Assembly (NCBI GenBank): GCA_028817435.1
Contig: JAPPPQ010000005.1
Coordinates: 129,408-193,407 of the forward strand
Source: Deltaproteobacteria bacterium
GTDB lineage: Bacteria > Myxococcota_A > UBA9160 > UBA6930
Direction of reading: 5' to 3'
Length of the DNA: 64,000 nt
Shown here: positions 30,601 to 35,100 of the stretch, in pieces
Position numbering within the stretch: position 1 is the first letter of the stretch
Layout: each line of letters opens with the position of its first letter
Program-made: the position numbers and the translations under genes
The notes under the pieces: generated by a model
Database searches by the model: none
The model's input: the letters and a program-made list of their open reading frames with translations, nothing else
What the model was told of the DNA's origin: nothing

Positions 30601-32386
30601 CCCTGGCCAGAGCGAGGCTGACATCCACGCTGCCTGCATCGCTCATCTCTGCCGCCGGCTCCGCGCCCAGAATGGTGAAATCCCGGGAGCGCTCGCCTAT
30701 GAGATCGGCAGCCCCGGTGCCGCCATCGAACAGCGTGACCGCGCCGCCGCCACCGCCGCTGGGCGTGCCGACGAGCTCGAGGTTGAGGGTCTCGTCCGGC
30801 TCGGCCGTTTGGTCATTGACCAGCGGCACCACGATGATGACCCCGCTTTCGTCCCTGCCGATGGTGGCCCGCCAGTTGTTGCCGCTCTGCGGAAAGGCGA
30901 CTCCATTGAGGGTTTGGGGCGTGCGGTAATCCACATTGTGCCCGCCGTTGCTGCCGCCAATGCTGAACTCGAAGGTCAAATCTGCGTTTGCCACCCGCGT
31001 CTCGCACGGGTCGCCGGCGCACAGATCTACCGCGAAAATGGCCGCATAGCCGGCCCGGGCGCTGGCAACATCGGTGGCCCAGTAGGTATCCAGCACCGCA
31101 TAGGCCCGCCGCAGCTCGGCGCGGGAGGGCTCTTCGCGCAGGGTGTAGGTGCCGCCAATGCCCCCGCGCTCCGGAAGGGTGGGGATGCCGCCCAATTCGA
31201 AGGTGCGGAGCTCGGGCCGGGCCGCGGGATCGTCCGAAGCGGACCTGGGGCGCAACACGGCCAGCGTGGCGGTGGTGGTCGGAAATGTAATGGAGGCACT
31301 GGCTGCGCGGCTGTTGTCGAAGGGAAGGCTCGTGGGACTGCCGGGCGGATCGCCGGCGGCGGTGTATTGCTCAACGGTCCGCAGCCTCACGGAATAATCG
31401 TAGGTTTCGGCGCTGGTGAGCCTGTGGATGGGGGCGGTGGGAACCCTGAGGGTGACGCTTTGGTCGGAGCCCGGCGGCACCACCACACTGCCACTGGGGA
31501 GATCTGTGCTGCCGTCCAACATGGCGCCGCTGGGGAACATCCAATGCTGAACCGGCCTCTGCCTGCCAAATGCCGCCTGCACCCTCCAGGTGACCACCGC
31601 ATGCGCGGCGCGGAAGCCGCTGATGCGGATGGTGAAGGTGGCGGTATCGCCGGGGGCGGTGCCGGTTGCATCGGACTCGGCAGTAATGGTGGGATTTTCG
31701 ACAGCGGGCACCATGGTGTCGGTGCTGGCGCTGATGGTGACATCGCGCTGATTGCCCGGCGAAGCGGCGACGGTGGGCGCGGTGCCGCCGGAACCCACCG
31801 TGGGCGTGCCGAGGGAAACGGCGAGGGTCTCCTGGGCTTCGGCCGCGCCATCTACCAGAATGTAAAGGGTGAACTGCGCGCTGAGGTTGCCGCGGAGAAT
31901 GACGACACTGCGGCCGGTGAGATCGCCGTGCACATCGTCGGCGGTAGTGCCCGTGCCGGCGATGGTGTAGGGCACCGTGACATCGTGCGTGTTTGCCGCC
32001 GACAGGGTGACGGTGAACACCGCCGCATCGCCCTCGCTGAGCGGCCCGGAAGGCCCGGTGATGCTGACGGTGCTCTGCGCCACCGCCACCTGCCCCCAAA
32101 GCAACACCCCCGCCACAACGAGCACCGCACGCAAGCCGCGCACGGGCGAAGACAAGCCGCGCATGGGCGACGACAGCGCGTTGCCGCGCATGGCGCGCGA
32201 CAGCGCGTTGCCGCGCATGGCCGCGTGGGCGGCGCTCTGCGCGCTGCGCGCGTGGCGCAAGGTGTTGCGCGCGGTGCGCGTGGGCGACGACAGTGCGTTG
32301 CCGCGCGAGGGCGAAGACAAGCCGCGCTTGATAAACCGCGCGCCGCGCCCCGCCGAACCGCACAAAGCCGAAATCCATTCCCGCAT
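15602..32386 (-). CDS. Giant Calx-beta repeat autotransporter (about 5,594 residues)
   Basis: From the ATG at 32386 (GGAGG 6 bases upstream) the chain has a Ser/Arg/Ala-rich leader of 85 residues and a hydrophobic signal core (86-103) with likely cleavage after AVA-103. A passenger of several thousand residues follows, made of roughly 110-130-residue Calx-beta domains. At least 25 carry the acidic loop of the type DDxxNExxE (for example DDSLNEPDE, ADDLNEATE, GDSLNEAAE), which binds Ca2+ in this fold. A Gly/Ala-rich linker then leads into about 290 residues of amphipathic strands (from SFSAAGWSDFSN) ending in Phe (GQLRF), typical of a type V autotransporter barrel. It should be exported by Sec and displayed on or released from the surface as a long calcium-dependent adhesin or biofilm fibre. 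A start at 32479 is also possible. The next gene (helicase) follows after 8 bp. Confidence 0.9.
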   Translation of the reverse strand: MREWISALCGSAGRGARFIKRGLSSPSRGNALSSPTRTARNTLRHARSAQSAAHAAMRGNALSRAMRGNALSSPMRGLSSPVRGLRAVLVVAGVLLWGQVAVAQSTVSITGPSGPLSEGDAAVFTVTLSAANTHDVTVPYTIAGTGTTADDVHGDLTGRSVVILRGNLSAQFTLYILVDGAAEAQETLAVSLGTPTVGSGGTAPTVAASPGNQRDVTISASTDTMVPAVENPTITAESDATGTAPGDTATFTIRISGFRAAHAVVTWRVQAAFGRQRPVQHWMFPSGAMLDGSTDLPSGSVVVPPGSDQSVTLRVPTAPIHRLTSAETYDYSVRLRTVEQYTAAGDPPGSPTSLPFDNSRAASASITFPTTTATLAVLRPRSASDDPAARPELRTFELGGIPTLPERGGIGGTYTLREEPSRAELRRAYAVLDTYWATDVASARAGYAAIFAVDLCAGDPCETRVANADLTFEFSIGGSNGGHNVDYRTPQTLNGVAFPQSGNNWRATIGRDESGVIIVVPLVNDQTAEPDETLNLELVGTPSGGGGGAVTLFDGGTGAADLIGERSRDFTILGAEPAAEMSDAGSVDVSLALARGRSGVSYRGDRATFTFTLTDDDTATGDAQTGADADYRIWFTFHAGGEASDGNRRWQVLADGVKRVFIPTTAGARNPFLSVRDRLIPSAGRVIQRRLGRNIDNPTPARGYGWVVIEQGETSVDLEVATDVSITTGSGASAYQIGVGLIAATNNCIAPADAGCSQIPLPYVDFNDYALSGDTHGNPVLRLSGGRGRNTPAWLQFTSGAGLSTTGGAVAEAATRTYQVNFRGDAPTGTLDADNPLTVVWRLLGVNRHGDTRIVRPAGTGDLDVTSVTLGSTGVAFEGTAGSNGIDTIFSSDSVRGHTVIARQRLTITSWPADDTEMFTVNYTVTDDSLNEPDEAYIFQVTTDRPGEVGEIAGRGSFISANDAATITVRAIRGTDTDGDNADGSWQEAAPSGNDHVLRFQLVFPAAGGRPQADALVHWEIADAASGAPVERDDFLQCRNADCTETRIYHSLPSGWTRIPATVAAQTTGPWYINLPFTLFDDGHGTEDSRETFAVKSPENARHIGANIGAFSQDFSIDSGSADTGRLVVGIGNATRIQLGSADDGETAIGSVIGGVPAVAAATEVRADLSDSTKALRRAAAASGILLAFPITFYGPDGDDAGSDPDPISESNIPTLSTRHGGATINFEVGGSIFDNGAPADSGAALSNYPRRGSITFPSSQVINSWSAPRYIRVFLPLASVTNPETLTVTITSVTGNGGAISQHTDTQGQVSIRQRGGYFSLSTDGAAGVANTVNEGSSAHIYTVTYNGLDPIPAGGVTLDWKVVAASDDTALPADFGTGGQTYPRGDDAISFAAGATDSTTATFSIALNDDSLGEREENFRVVIDDLRVNGQPSSASLSLAQSTVSTTIATSDAHIFNLDCPSQVTEGTNLDCVVTYLGPGLADGAQLDWGVGTPNADYEATAADFGSTPGRNLPQAVGGVRFPASTAFGAMQTISLEIHDDADVEGDESFVFAISNPVVTGDANALVVYFEDSSSDDVTILSSDAALAVTCSAASGLSDLVEGTATTVANCRQTTGSALTGDVEVAWTLYDGTGIDTPAEITAATQATDFTENSGMLTLPEGTASGVDVALQLTASDDGAAEAAEQFSLVVSEATGARYADATVNHYQDLTVAASQAGAVLQFEIALASSVSDVNSVDTGTQVDENVGTVAFTVSFVASRDAPPAPTSDVTVDWAASGVSTADDLTGYPTSRTLTFTPANYQTAQTVTLTVNDDTVNEATEALVVTLSNTTGGGTTPPPIGTASATVDIQDNDQLTFTVARKTPASGAIEEGGSQVFSITPSGGSIASGTTVTVAWAVGADSDSNTTDAAAGDFRATGDASDTTALTSFPSSGSSPLSFTSHTAQDVTVWTLDDSDLEGAETFQLSLGAISGADGATATADSPLAVEIAVSDAPQFTISTRTGSSFPSVNTEGQHHSFDVVGSNFAGATENVQVTCTISGDDVTPGDFRASSTATEALNAFPTQAVNFQTSGISGGMDSCTFYSFDDSTVEGGENFTVTLTVTSGTAVVTTATAQGTIQFSDFQAGFTSTTFSINEGETLGNDGTLASGESEEMCVAVTTPDAGTNFPAGVSFSLAASTNAGTAVASDYAAITNQTVGPFDDSNRQRCFDVETAHDLLNEGAENFTVVVSPAPGESLAGQVTLNPSTATVTIPANDPLLVGVTADQTQTAEGETASFTLAFVGQTLTSDDGQQTQEVTHTATADTTVNWALSGTGITPGDFTGIASLTTGNSANIAATNPDYGIDIAVAEEAAQDPDDVPETFTLTVTGGSGPGGVQAASSGASANVEIVAAGTFDPTLTLSISNTTFTEPASGNTGSPRFTVTLDVPGGGELSGDGTDMVEVTWTVTHITTTAADLSSVTGTATLEDDSIDNTITAFDVNIAADDLNEATESFSVQISVTDSGTVTGGIRIASAPITITLNDNAADDTAVTIARDSGTMSSVAEAATASFTVALSGGIRTGVLTVPVSFSGLDEGEYNITAPTGDYDGDPMTADSAPPATATSLTLVFDTSGTPTATDSITVTVNLLEDTVNEATETLTLTGAAAGATGLRIAVGDVAYATNGNTDSVNITDNDPVSVSIANAGTDEDDMALGHQRQEGTAATFTVTLSTASAADATIPYTISGVEAADYTDVTATTDASTTTNGQLIIPAGSTTGTITLNLEQDADVDTSESLTVTLTAPDAGPPVVAGPTVGAAGGAIALSTTTGEDRATVNIIPLADARTLTVTGAATHNETDGDTTVTYTVNLSGTAFTNPTEVNWAVTLGTGTEAADFDSSDPPVVPTGSITFPTASTFTVTIIGDNVNEADEVFTVQVSVADADADGGTAIGSPASTTIMDDDAITYSIAADAATVDEEAASATASYTITLSGADESEGDVAIPVTTSGVATSGTDYTAPAASVTVSAGDTSASLDISVTADNFAEAAETIIVTLGATPTVGAGGGSFARSGTTAQQSATVTIGASDLLTVTIARRAGQSGNIAENGGTAGFVVTLTGTTEVDVEVPVTVGGTGITTADYDITAPSTAGPGDATGILEILAGTDGGNDLVVRATNDDAFEGPETLTLTINLASITPATIGAVSITDGGSGSASVGIDDDDGVTVTIAAATNASVAEGNDFTVTATPTAHDQDITLSVAFGSTTVGTDNDAEADDYGTPMGTTLSTSGAAGDITIAAEADDLNEGDETFTITITGATTAVAGGPSIPVTIAGSAMQTLTVQDNSTDAIAVSVARAAGPPAQAESVNEDGEARFTVSLSGGTRTRDLIVPFEVSGPGGTPVLDASEFDITMPSGLGAADTGGMLTFPVATAATVTSLDIVLDLVGDSLNEAAENVVVALAAPGTTGLRHGGGQAGNIGYVGVSTGGLESPAVSVTDDDPLTYSVTAPMSADEGDTGTQTLSFTISLVGGVSAGDITIPYTLGGSEASGGTASDANRDFTWPTADYDSSADSNQGRGSVRIPAGDASVSLDFEIIGDTVAEGDENIIVTLLSPATPGDGAGVATRAADAAAYRATGTIRGDDGAHTFSLNCPDPADSTMTAALTESASGTGPVCTVTYASPGVNLALNAPALLTWTVDHTGGALVTSAADFAGGAEALSGDVTIPAGSTGDGSAANMVEFTLPRAVADSVSEAAETFTVALSLRQGESSLPTAGGAQNAATQIVGGTAMPVIAASDPLMVSIGDVSATEMDANSQANFPVTFTPTGVSFEGNLELGYRTIEGAGVTDGDFSLAASPLSIDGAEVQGGSYSQPVTVRADDLNEDAEMLTVRLLSATLASANISLGGADADAPERSGVLTIAANDPTTASIAAAASTPAEGVAEGQAAAFTVTLSGGETTADVTVAYSFAISAQANIGPANDAARPDATDPGSGSITIAAGEMTGTITINISPDGLEEAAETLVVTLGALSGGGGGGISGTGDAQVTIPANQAALHNVTVSGPSPATASEGGSAVFTFSVTDVPAPNARNAELTAEYAISGTGVDSGDYTDPGNGQVTFPIGTNTQTVTIAITGDSLNESAETLTVMLTGIAGAVDPLLSLGGSAASGSASVEIAASDPLTVTLQRSGSGGVTEGGAANFQFVLSGAQLSADAAIPYTISGTGITAADVTGNSAAGLAADALTGSVAVAASSSTSATTESPTVVFTAADDMLNEATETFAIAIGTPTLAAGGGEISATQPNAANSQVAITDNDALTLSVSGPASVSEGSDASFTVTLTGATMGSAGTLEVAFTAAVGNSQNTAAGVAANSDAAPDILLLNANGDPVNAVGTGAGGMLTGTATVAAGATTAAIQLRANFDNLDEDGTDDDLPEETVTLTLTGVTPQAGVAGAAMVSATPADAAHTANVENVDAARTLAVSARRAMVPEGETIEFDIALTGAAPSADLTVDWALETDGAQLPAASASGLARQHGGPHPDDPDLTGPRAGTVTFPAGSMATQTVSVPTTQDPLNEGDEALRLRVTVRDPGDGGRPAGFPTTAPATQVSVPTGRTVIPQNDPIVLALVRPAGQAGAQTSDDFGFAVSFGCADGTSVAMGDCQPVVPSTDVSIPYTYRVGGTDYTGTLMVTAGDTAAEVNAAADGGTPVTPPPGAMTALSSPTAVQTVTVSFGTPQITPPANAPAGATPPVAMTIGAAEQMAIEAAAEQARREGREAPPETLATVQVQVGAFSAALNTQRIEAPEGTTATFTVILGVASGALTGELRIPWSITLAAPSFAPPGSRVAEAADFTGGATPSGTLTFPAGATGADLTQTLGIPIATDDMDEIGGEYFQVALGSAAGADAANVAVDATPSVVLIPSLRATLSVGDVTVAEGADAVFVLNLADFVGGQATTQPLTVHYILEDVEATRGDRAARDADYVAPLRGSVVIAAGETRAEVRIPVLQDGVLEPTETFRLRFTVTEDGTPPADRGRISGGGGVIEFTAAEGTGTATIRDDVDQARRRTQRVAAMVSALNRQTAELATDAITDRFERAPGAGTQTALSIAGRSLIGTDSAGGAGAGGAGATNDLGLALFGAAGLGGGGAAGAGAGGGVAGAGVGDGAFGGLGAGLSGGANVWRGQDLPSLTELLRGTRFSFSAAGWSDFSNLTEGLEIWGRGGTADLKGDLSGSNGTLRYKGDTISVFVGADRPVRDNMLAGLAIGYSVGDLSFTDTAGSLSGTFELSGTVDSNMLSLHPYLSWWITPGVNTWLALGYGQGSVDLQEQDAGRTRTLPGTADSSMLMLAAGISGRVQVTEATQLKLSFELSRVGSEVDAATFDDGAQLNNVRARSLRVGGEAELGHNLALPGGFALRPFATGRLRFENGGQTAVHGVGNRAAAFDLGGGVFAAQPAWGLDAELSFSGQLNSSGQEEQRLSLDVSYDLAGDKQGLTMSVKTSLSERRSGSAAARQGNGLWQFGSTANNLGLGSGSFGALSGGTGSAEQSITGEIGYGVEFRQLGRAGLLTPYGRFDLRQSDSRWAAGLRLAETGGGLSLGLEGGLDLNSGLGTAPAREYDLMLTGQLRF
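32100..32330 (-). repeat. Short in-frame repeats in the leader of the giant gene
   Basis: The leader-coding region holds repeated blocks such as GACAGCGCGTTGCCGCGCATG (given here as a pattern) near 32172, 32199 and 32290, and GAAGACAAGCCGCGC near 32148 and 32321. They encode the repeated peptides MRGNALS and RGLSSP before the signal peptide core. An alternative start at M75 (32164) would place all the repeats in the 5' untranslated region. Confidence 0.65.
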
Positions 32387-32507
32387 CACTGCCCTCCTTC
32401 TCAGGCTCTCTGTCGCTGTTCCCAAGCCCTCTGCCACCATCTTCCCAGCCCCTTCCCACCGCTCCATTCCAGCACACACCCCCCTCCCCCGCTACCACTC
32501 CCCGCCC

Positions 32508-32536
32508 CTTATACGCCACCCCGCCACCCCCCGCAA
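32508..32536 (-). promoter_or_regulatory. Promoter of the giant autotransporter gene
   Basis: On the minus strand, TTGCGG (32536-32531) is followed after 17 bases by TATAAG (32513-32508) inside a very G-rich stretch. Transcription would start near 32501, leaving a leader of about 115 bases before the preferred ATG at 32386. The rest of the interval 32537-32760 is G/C-rich with an A8 run at 32541-32548; I see no gene in it. Confidence 0.5.
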
Positions 32537-32760
32537 CCCCAAAAAAAAGCCTCCCCAACTCCCCGCGGGGAGACTGGCGCGGCCAAAGCGCCGGACCGGG
32601 GGCGCTGGGGGGCAGAGCGCCAGAGCGGGGGGGGGGCGGGCCGGGGCGACCGGGCCAGCACGCTGGAGGCGGGAGCGAGACCGCGCCGGGACGCTGAGGC
32701 AGGGGCAGAGCTGCGCCGGGGCAAAACGCCCCGGAGCGCCGGGAGGGCCGCCCGGCGGGC

Positions 32761-32789
32761 TTGACACCACCCCGCGCCCGTCGCACAAT
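32761..32789 (+). promoter_or_regulatory. Leaderless promoter, array copy 1
   Basis: TTGACA (32761-32766), a 17-base spacer and CACAAT (32784-32789). The -10 ends 6 bases before the ATG at 32796, so the transcript should begin at the start codon. Confidence 0.7.
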
Positions 32790-32795
32790 GCCCGC

Positions 32796-33098
32796 ATGGC
32801 AGAGAGCGTCATGACCGCACAAAACGCACGAACGGCGGGATGGTCCGCCCGCTTCACACAAGCCGCGCCGGTCGCAGTCTTGACCGTGTTGCTAGGCGCC
32901 CTCGTCACCTTCCTCGGCTGGGTCGCTGTCTCGCTGGTGGACCTCAACACGCGAGTCGGGAAGCTGGAAGAGGGGCAACGGCAAATCAACGCGCGACTCA
33001 CGCGGCTCGAAACGCGCATGGACGCTCTCAACGGTAGCGTGAACGACATTTACAAGCTGCTGGCAGAGCGCCTGCCCCCGCCGCCGGAAGAGAAATAG
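32796..33098 (+). CDS. Small membrane-anchored coiled-coil protein, array copy 1
   Basis: The 100-residue protein is of unknown function. A short N-terminal segment (MAESVMTAQNARTAGW) precedes one transmembrane helix at about 24-46 (rich in V, L, A and G). A heptad-patterned coiled coil (LNTRVGKLEEGQRQINARLTRLETRM) follows, then the conserved tail DIYKLLAERLPPPPEEK. The architecture recalls XhlA-like or other small anchored coils, but no family is certain. The start is fixed by the conserved promoter, which leaves no room for a Shine-Dalgarno sequence, and by conservation of all six copies from this Met onward. This copy is divergent from the giant autotransporter gene. Positive residues before the helix suggest the N-terminus is inside and the coil is periplasmic. 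Confidence 0.75.
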   Translation: MAESVMTAQNARTAGWSARFTQAAPVAVLTVLLGALVTFLGWVAVSLVDLNTRVGKLEEGQRQINARLTRLETRMDALNGSVNDIYKLLAERLPPPPEEK

Positions 33099-33149
33099 CC
33101 GCAACGCTGAGCGCCCAGCGGCCCCGGTTGAAATCCCCGCGCGGGGGCA

Positions 33150-33178
33150 TTGACACCGCCCCGCGCCCGCCGCACAAT
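33150..33178 (+). promoter_or_regulatory. Leaderless promoter, array copy 2
   Basis: TTGACA (33150-33155), a 17-base spacer and CACAAT (33173-33178), with the ATG 7 bases further on at 33186. Confidence 0.7.
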
Positions 33179-33185
33179 GCCCCGC

Positions 33186-33500
33186 ATGGCAGAGAGCGTC
33201 ATGGCCGCACAAAACGCACAAACGGCGGGATGGTCCGCCCGCCTCACACAAGCCGCGCCGGCCGCAATCTTGGCCGTGTTGCTGGGCGCACTCGTCACCT
33301 TCCTCGGCTGGATCTCCCTCTCGCTGATGAACATCCGCTCGGATGTCGAATCGCTGGACACACGAGTCACGGCGCTGGAAGCGCGCGTGGAAAAGGGGTT
33401 TGAGCAAACTAACGAGCGCCTCACGCGACTCGAAACGCGAGTGGACGACATTTACAAGCTGCTGGCAGAGCGCCTGCCCCCGCCGCCGGAAGAGAAGTAG
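33186..33500 (+). CDS. Small membrane-anchored coiled-coil protein, array copy 2
   Basis: The 104-residue paralogue keeps the MAESVM N-terminus, the transmembrane helix and the DIYKLLAERLPPPPEEK tail. The coil differs from copy 1: it reads NIRSDVESLDTRVTALEARV, then EKGFEQTNERLTRLETRVD, one extra stretch of heptads. The middle of the coil is thus the variable part while both ends are fixed. It carries its own promoter, so it need not be co-transcribed with copy 1. The function is unknown; hetero-oligomer formation among the copies is a reasonable inference from matching heptads. Confidence 0.75.
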   Translation: MAESVMAAQNAQTAGWSARLTQAAPAAILAVLLGALVTFLGWISLSLMNIRSDVESLDTRVTALEARVEKGFEQTNERLTRLETRVDDIYKLLAERLPPPPEEK

Positions 33501-33524
33501 CCGCAGCGCTGAGCGCCGGGGGCA

Positions 33525-33553
33525 TTGACACCGCCCCGCGCCCGCCGCACAAT
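33525..33553 (+). promoter_or_regulatory. Leaderless promoter, array copy 3
   Basis: TTGACA (33525-33530), a 17-base spacer and CACAAT (33548-33553), with the ATG 7 bases further on at 33561. Confidence 0.7.
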
Positions 33554-33560
33554 GCCCCGC

Positions 33561-33887
33561 ATGGCAAAGAGCGTCATGGCCGCGCAAAACGCACAAACGG
33601 CAGGATGGTCCGCCCGCTTCACACAAGCCGTGCCTGTCGCGGTCTTGACCGTGTTGCTGGGCGCACTCGTCACCTTCCTCGGTTGGGCCGCTGTCTCGCT
33701 GGTAGACCTCAACACGCGAGTCGGGAAGCTGGAAACGCGCGTGGAAAAGGGATTTGAGCGAACCGACGCGCGCCTCACGCGGCTCGAAACGCGCATGGAC
33801 GCTCTCAACGGCAGCGTGAACGACATTTACAAGCTGCTGGCAGAGCGCCTGCCCCCGCCGCCGGAAGAGAAGCAGCCGCAGCGCTGA
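33561..33887 (+). CDS. Small membrane-anchored coiled-coil protein, array copy 3
   Basis: This 108-residue paralogue is the longest of the six. It combines the VDLNTRVGKLE start of the coil seen in copy 1 with the VEKGFERTDARLTRLETRM block resembling copy 2, then MDALNGSVNDIYKLLAERL as in copy 1, and ends PPPPEEKQPQR. It therefore looks like a mosaic of its neighbours, as expected from recombination between tandem repeats. The N-terminus reads MAKSVM instead of MAESVM. Confidence 0.75.
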   Translation: MAKSVMAAQNAQTAGWSARFTQAVPVAVLTVLLGALVTFLGWAAVSLVDLNTRVGKLETRVEKGFERTDARLTRLETRMDALNGSVNDIYKLLAERLPPPPEEKQPQR

Positions 33888-33899
33888 GCGCCGGGGGCA

Positions 33900-33928
33900 T
33901 TGACACCGCCCCGCGCCCGCCGCACCAT
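33900..33928 (+). promoter_or_regulatory. Leaderless promoter, array copy 4
   Basis: TTGACA (33900-33905), a 17-base spacer and CACCAT (33923-33928). The -10 has one base worse than copies 1-3. The ATG is at 33936. Confidence 0.65.
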
Positions 33929-33935
33929 GCCCCGC

Positions 33936-34250
33936 ATGGCAGAGAGCGTCATGTCCGCACAAAACGCACGAACGGCGGGATGGACCGCCCTCTTCACACA
34001 AGCCGCACCGGGCGCAGTCTTGGCCGTGTTGCTGGGTGCCCTCGTCGCCCTCCTCGGCTGGATCGCCATTTCGCTGGTGGACCTCCGCTCGGATGTCAAA
34101 GCGCTGGACGCACGCGTCACAGCGCTGGAACAGGGGCTGCAGCAAGTCAACGAGCGCCTCACGCGACTCGAAACGCGGGTGGACGACATTTACAAACTGC
34201 TGGCAGAGCGCCTGCCCCCGCCGCCGGAAGAGAAGCAGCCGCAGCGCTGA
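33936..34250 (+). CDS. Small membrane-anchored coiled-coil protein, array copy 4
   Basis: The 104-residue paralogue is identical in sequence to copy 5, 363 bp downstream. The coil reads VDLRSDVKALDARVTALEQGLQQVNERLTRLETRVDD (given as a pattern in pieces: LRSDVKALDARV, TALEQGLQQV, NERLTRLETRVDD), followed by the shared IYKLLAERL tail ending PPPPEEKQPQR. The transmembrane helix (about 24-46) has a Trp-Ile-Ala-Ile ending. The perfect identity with copy 5 indicates a very recent tandem duplication or gene conversion. Confidence 0.75.
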   Translation: MAESVMSAQNARTAGWTALFTQAAPGAVLAVLLGALVALLGWIAISLVDLRSDVKALDARVTALEQGLQQVNERLTRLETRVDDIYKLLAERLPPPPEEKQPQR

Positions 34251-34262
34251 GCGCCGGGGGCA

Positions 34263-34291
34263 TTGACACCGCCCCGCGCCCGCCGCACCAT
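34263..34291 (+). promoter_or_regulatory. Leaderless promoter, array copy 5
   Basis: TTGACA (34263-34268), a 17-base spacer and CACCAT (34286-34291), with the ATG at 34299. It is identical to the copy 4 promoter. Confidence 0.65.
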
Positions 34292-34298
34292 GCCCCGC

Positions 34299-34613
34299 AT
34301 GGCAGAGAGCGTCATGTCCGCACAAAACGCACGAACGGCGGGATGGACCGCCCTCTTCACACAAGCCGCACCGGGCGCAGTCTTGGCCGTGTTGCTGGGT
34401 GCCCTCGTCGCCCTCCTCGGCTGGATCGCCATTTCGCTGGTGGACCTCCGCTCGGATGTCAAAGCGCTGGACGCACGCGTCACAGCGCTGGAACAGGGGC
34501 TGCAGCAAGTCAACGAGCGCCTCACGCGACTCGAAACGCGGGTGGACGACATTTACAAACTGCTGGCAGAGCGCCTGCCCCCGCCGCCGGAAGAGAAGCA
34601 GCCGCAGCGCTGA
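34299..34613 (+). CDS. Small membrane-anchored coiled-coil protein, array copy 5
   Basis: The 104-residue product is identical to copy 4, and the promoters and flanks are the same over a 363-bp unit. After its stop the spacer changes to a GCGCGGGGGCTTTGACG-type sequence. This also follows copy 6 and looks like a decayed promoter start (TTGACG). Confidence 0.75.
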   Translation: MAESVMSAQNARTAGWTALFTQAAPGAVLAVLLGALVALLGWIAISLVDLRSDVKALDARVTALEQGLQQVNERLTRLETRVDDIYKLLAERLPPPPEEKQPQR

Positions 34614-34658
34614 GCGCGGGGGCTTTGACGCCGCCCCGGCGCGCCCGCGCGGGGGGTA

Positions 34659-34687
34659 TTGACACCGCCCCGCGCCCGCCGCACAAT
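34659..34687 (+). promoter_or_regulatory. Leaderless promoter, array copy 6
   Basis: TTGACA (34659-34664), a 17-base spacer and CACAAT (34682-34687), with the ATG 7 bases further on at 34695. Confidence 0.7.
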
Positions 34688-34694
34688 GCCCCGT

Positions 34695-34988
34695 ATGACA
34701 GAGAGCGTCATGACCGCACAAAACGCACAAACGGCGGGATGGTTCGCCCGCTTCTTGGATGCCGCACCGGGCGCGATCTTGACCGCAGTGCTGATCGCCC
34801 TCTTCGGCTTCCTCGGCTGGATCACCGTATCGCTGGGGGACCTCAACGCACGCGTCACGGCGGTGGAAGCGCGCCTCACGCGGCTCGAAACGAGCGTGGA
34901 CGACCTTAAGGCCAGCGTGAAAGACATTTACAAGCTGCTGGCAGAGCGCCTGCCGCCGCCGCCGGAAGAGAAGCAGCCGCAACGCTGA
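34695..34988 (+). CDS. Small membrane-anchored coiled-coil protein, array copy 6
   Basis: The 97-residue product is the shortest and most divergent copy. It has an MTESVM start, a transmembrane helix with different residues (ILTAVLIALFGFLGWITVSL), and a coil shortened to LNARVTAVEARLTRLETSVDDLKASVKDIYKLLAERL. The PPPPEEKQPQR tail is intact. Being at the array edge, it has probably escaped homogenisation. Confidence 0.75.
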   Translation: MTESVMTAQNAQTAGWFARFLDAAPGAILTAVLIALFGFLGWITVSLGDLNARVTAVEARLTRLETSVDDLKASVKDIYKLLAERLPPPPEEKQPQR

Positions 34989-35088
34989 GCGCGGGGGCTT
35001 TGACGCCGCCCCGGCGCACCGCGCGGGGAAGAACGCGCCCGGCACGGCGCGGCGGGCGGTCCGCGCGGACGGGCAACCGCGCGGGCGC

Positions 35089-35094
35089 TATGCT
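35089..35094 (+). promoter_or_regulatory. -10 element (TATGCT) of gatC, leaderless geometry
   Basis: TATGCT ends 6 bases before the GTG of gatC. The six intervening bases are all G, so a weak ribosome-binding role cannot be excluded. Between 34989 and 35088 I see only the decayed repeat spacer and G/C-rich sequence. Confidence 0.45.
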
Positions 35095-35100
35095 GGGGGG

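Larger units (their letters stand above)
32761..35018 (+). repeat. Tandem array of six promoter-plus-gene units
   Basis: Units of about 360-395 bp each contain TTGACA-17-CACAAT or CACCAT, an ATG 6-7 bases later, a 97-108-codon gene and a short spacer. Units 4 and 5 are identical over 363 bp. Decayed promoter-like spacers (GGGGGCTTTGACGCCGCC) follow copies 5 (34618) and 6 (34993). All units point the same way. Confidence 0.9.

Noticed and set aside
32761-35018. CRISPR array or rRNA-type repeat
   Set aside because: The units are about 363 bp with clear coding content and promoters, much longer than CRISPR repeats and without regular spacers.
32892-35045. 717-codon reading frame on the minus strand across the six-gene array
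   Set aside because: It only reads the repeats backwards; the conserved features (promoters, starts, transmembrane helix, coils) are on the plus strand.
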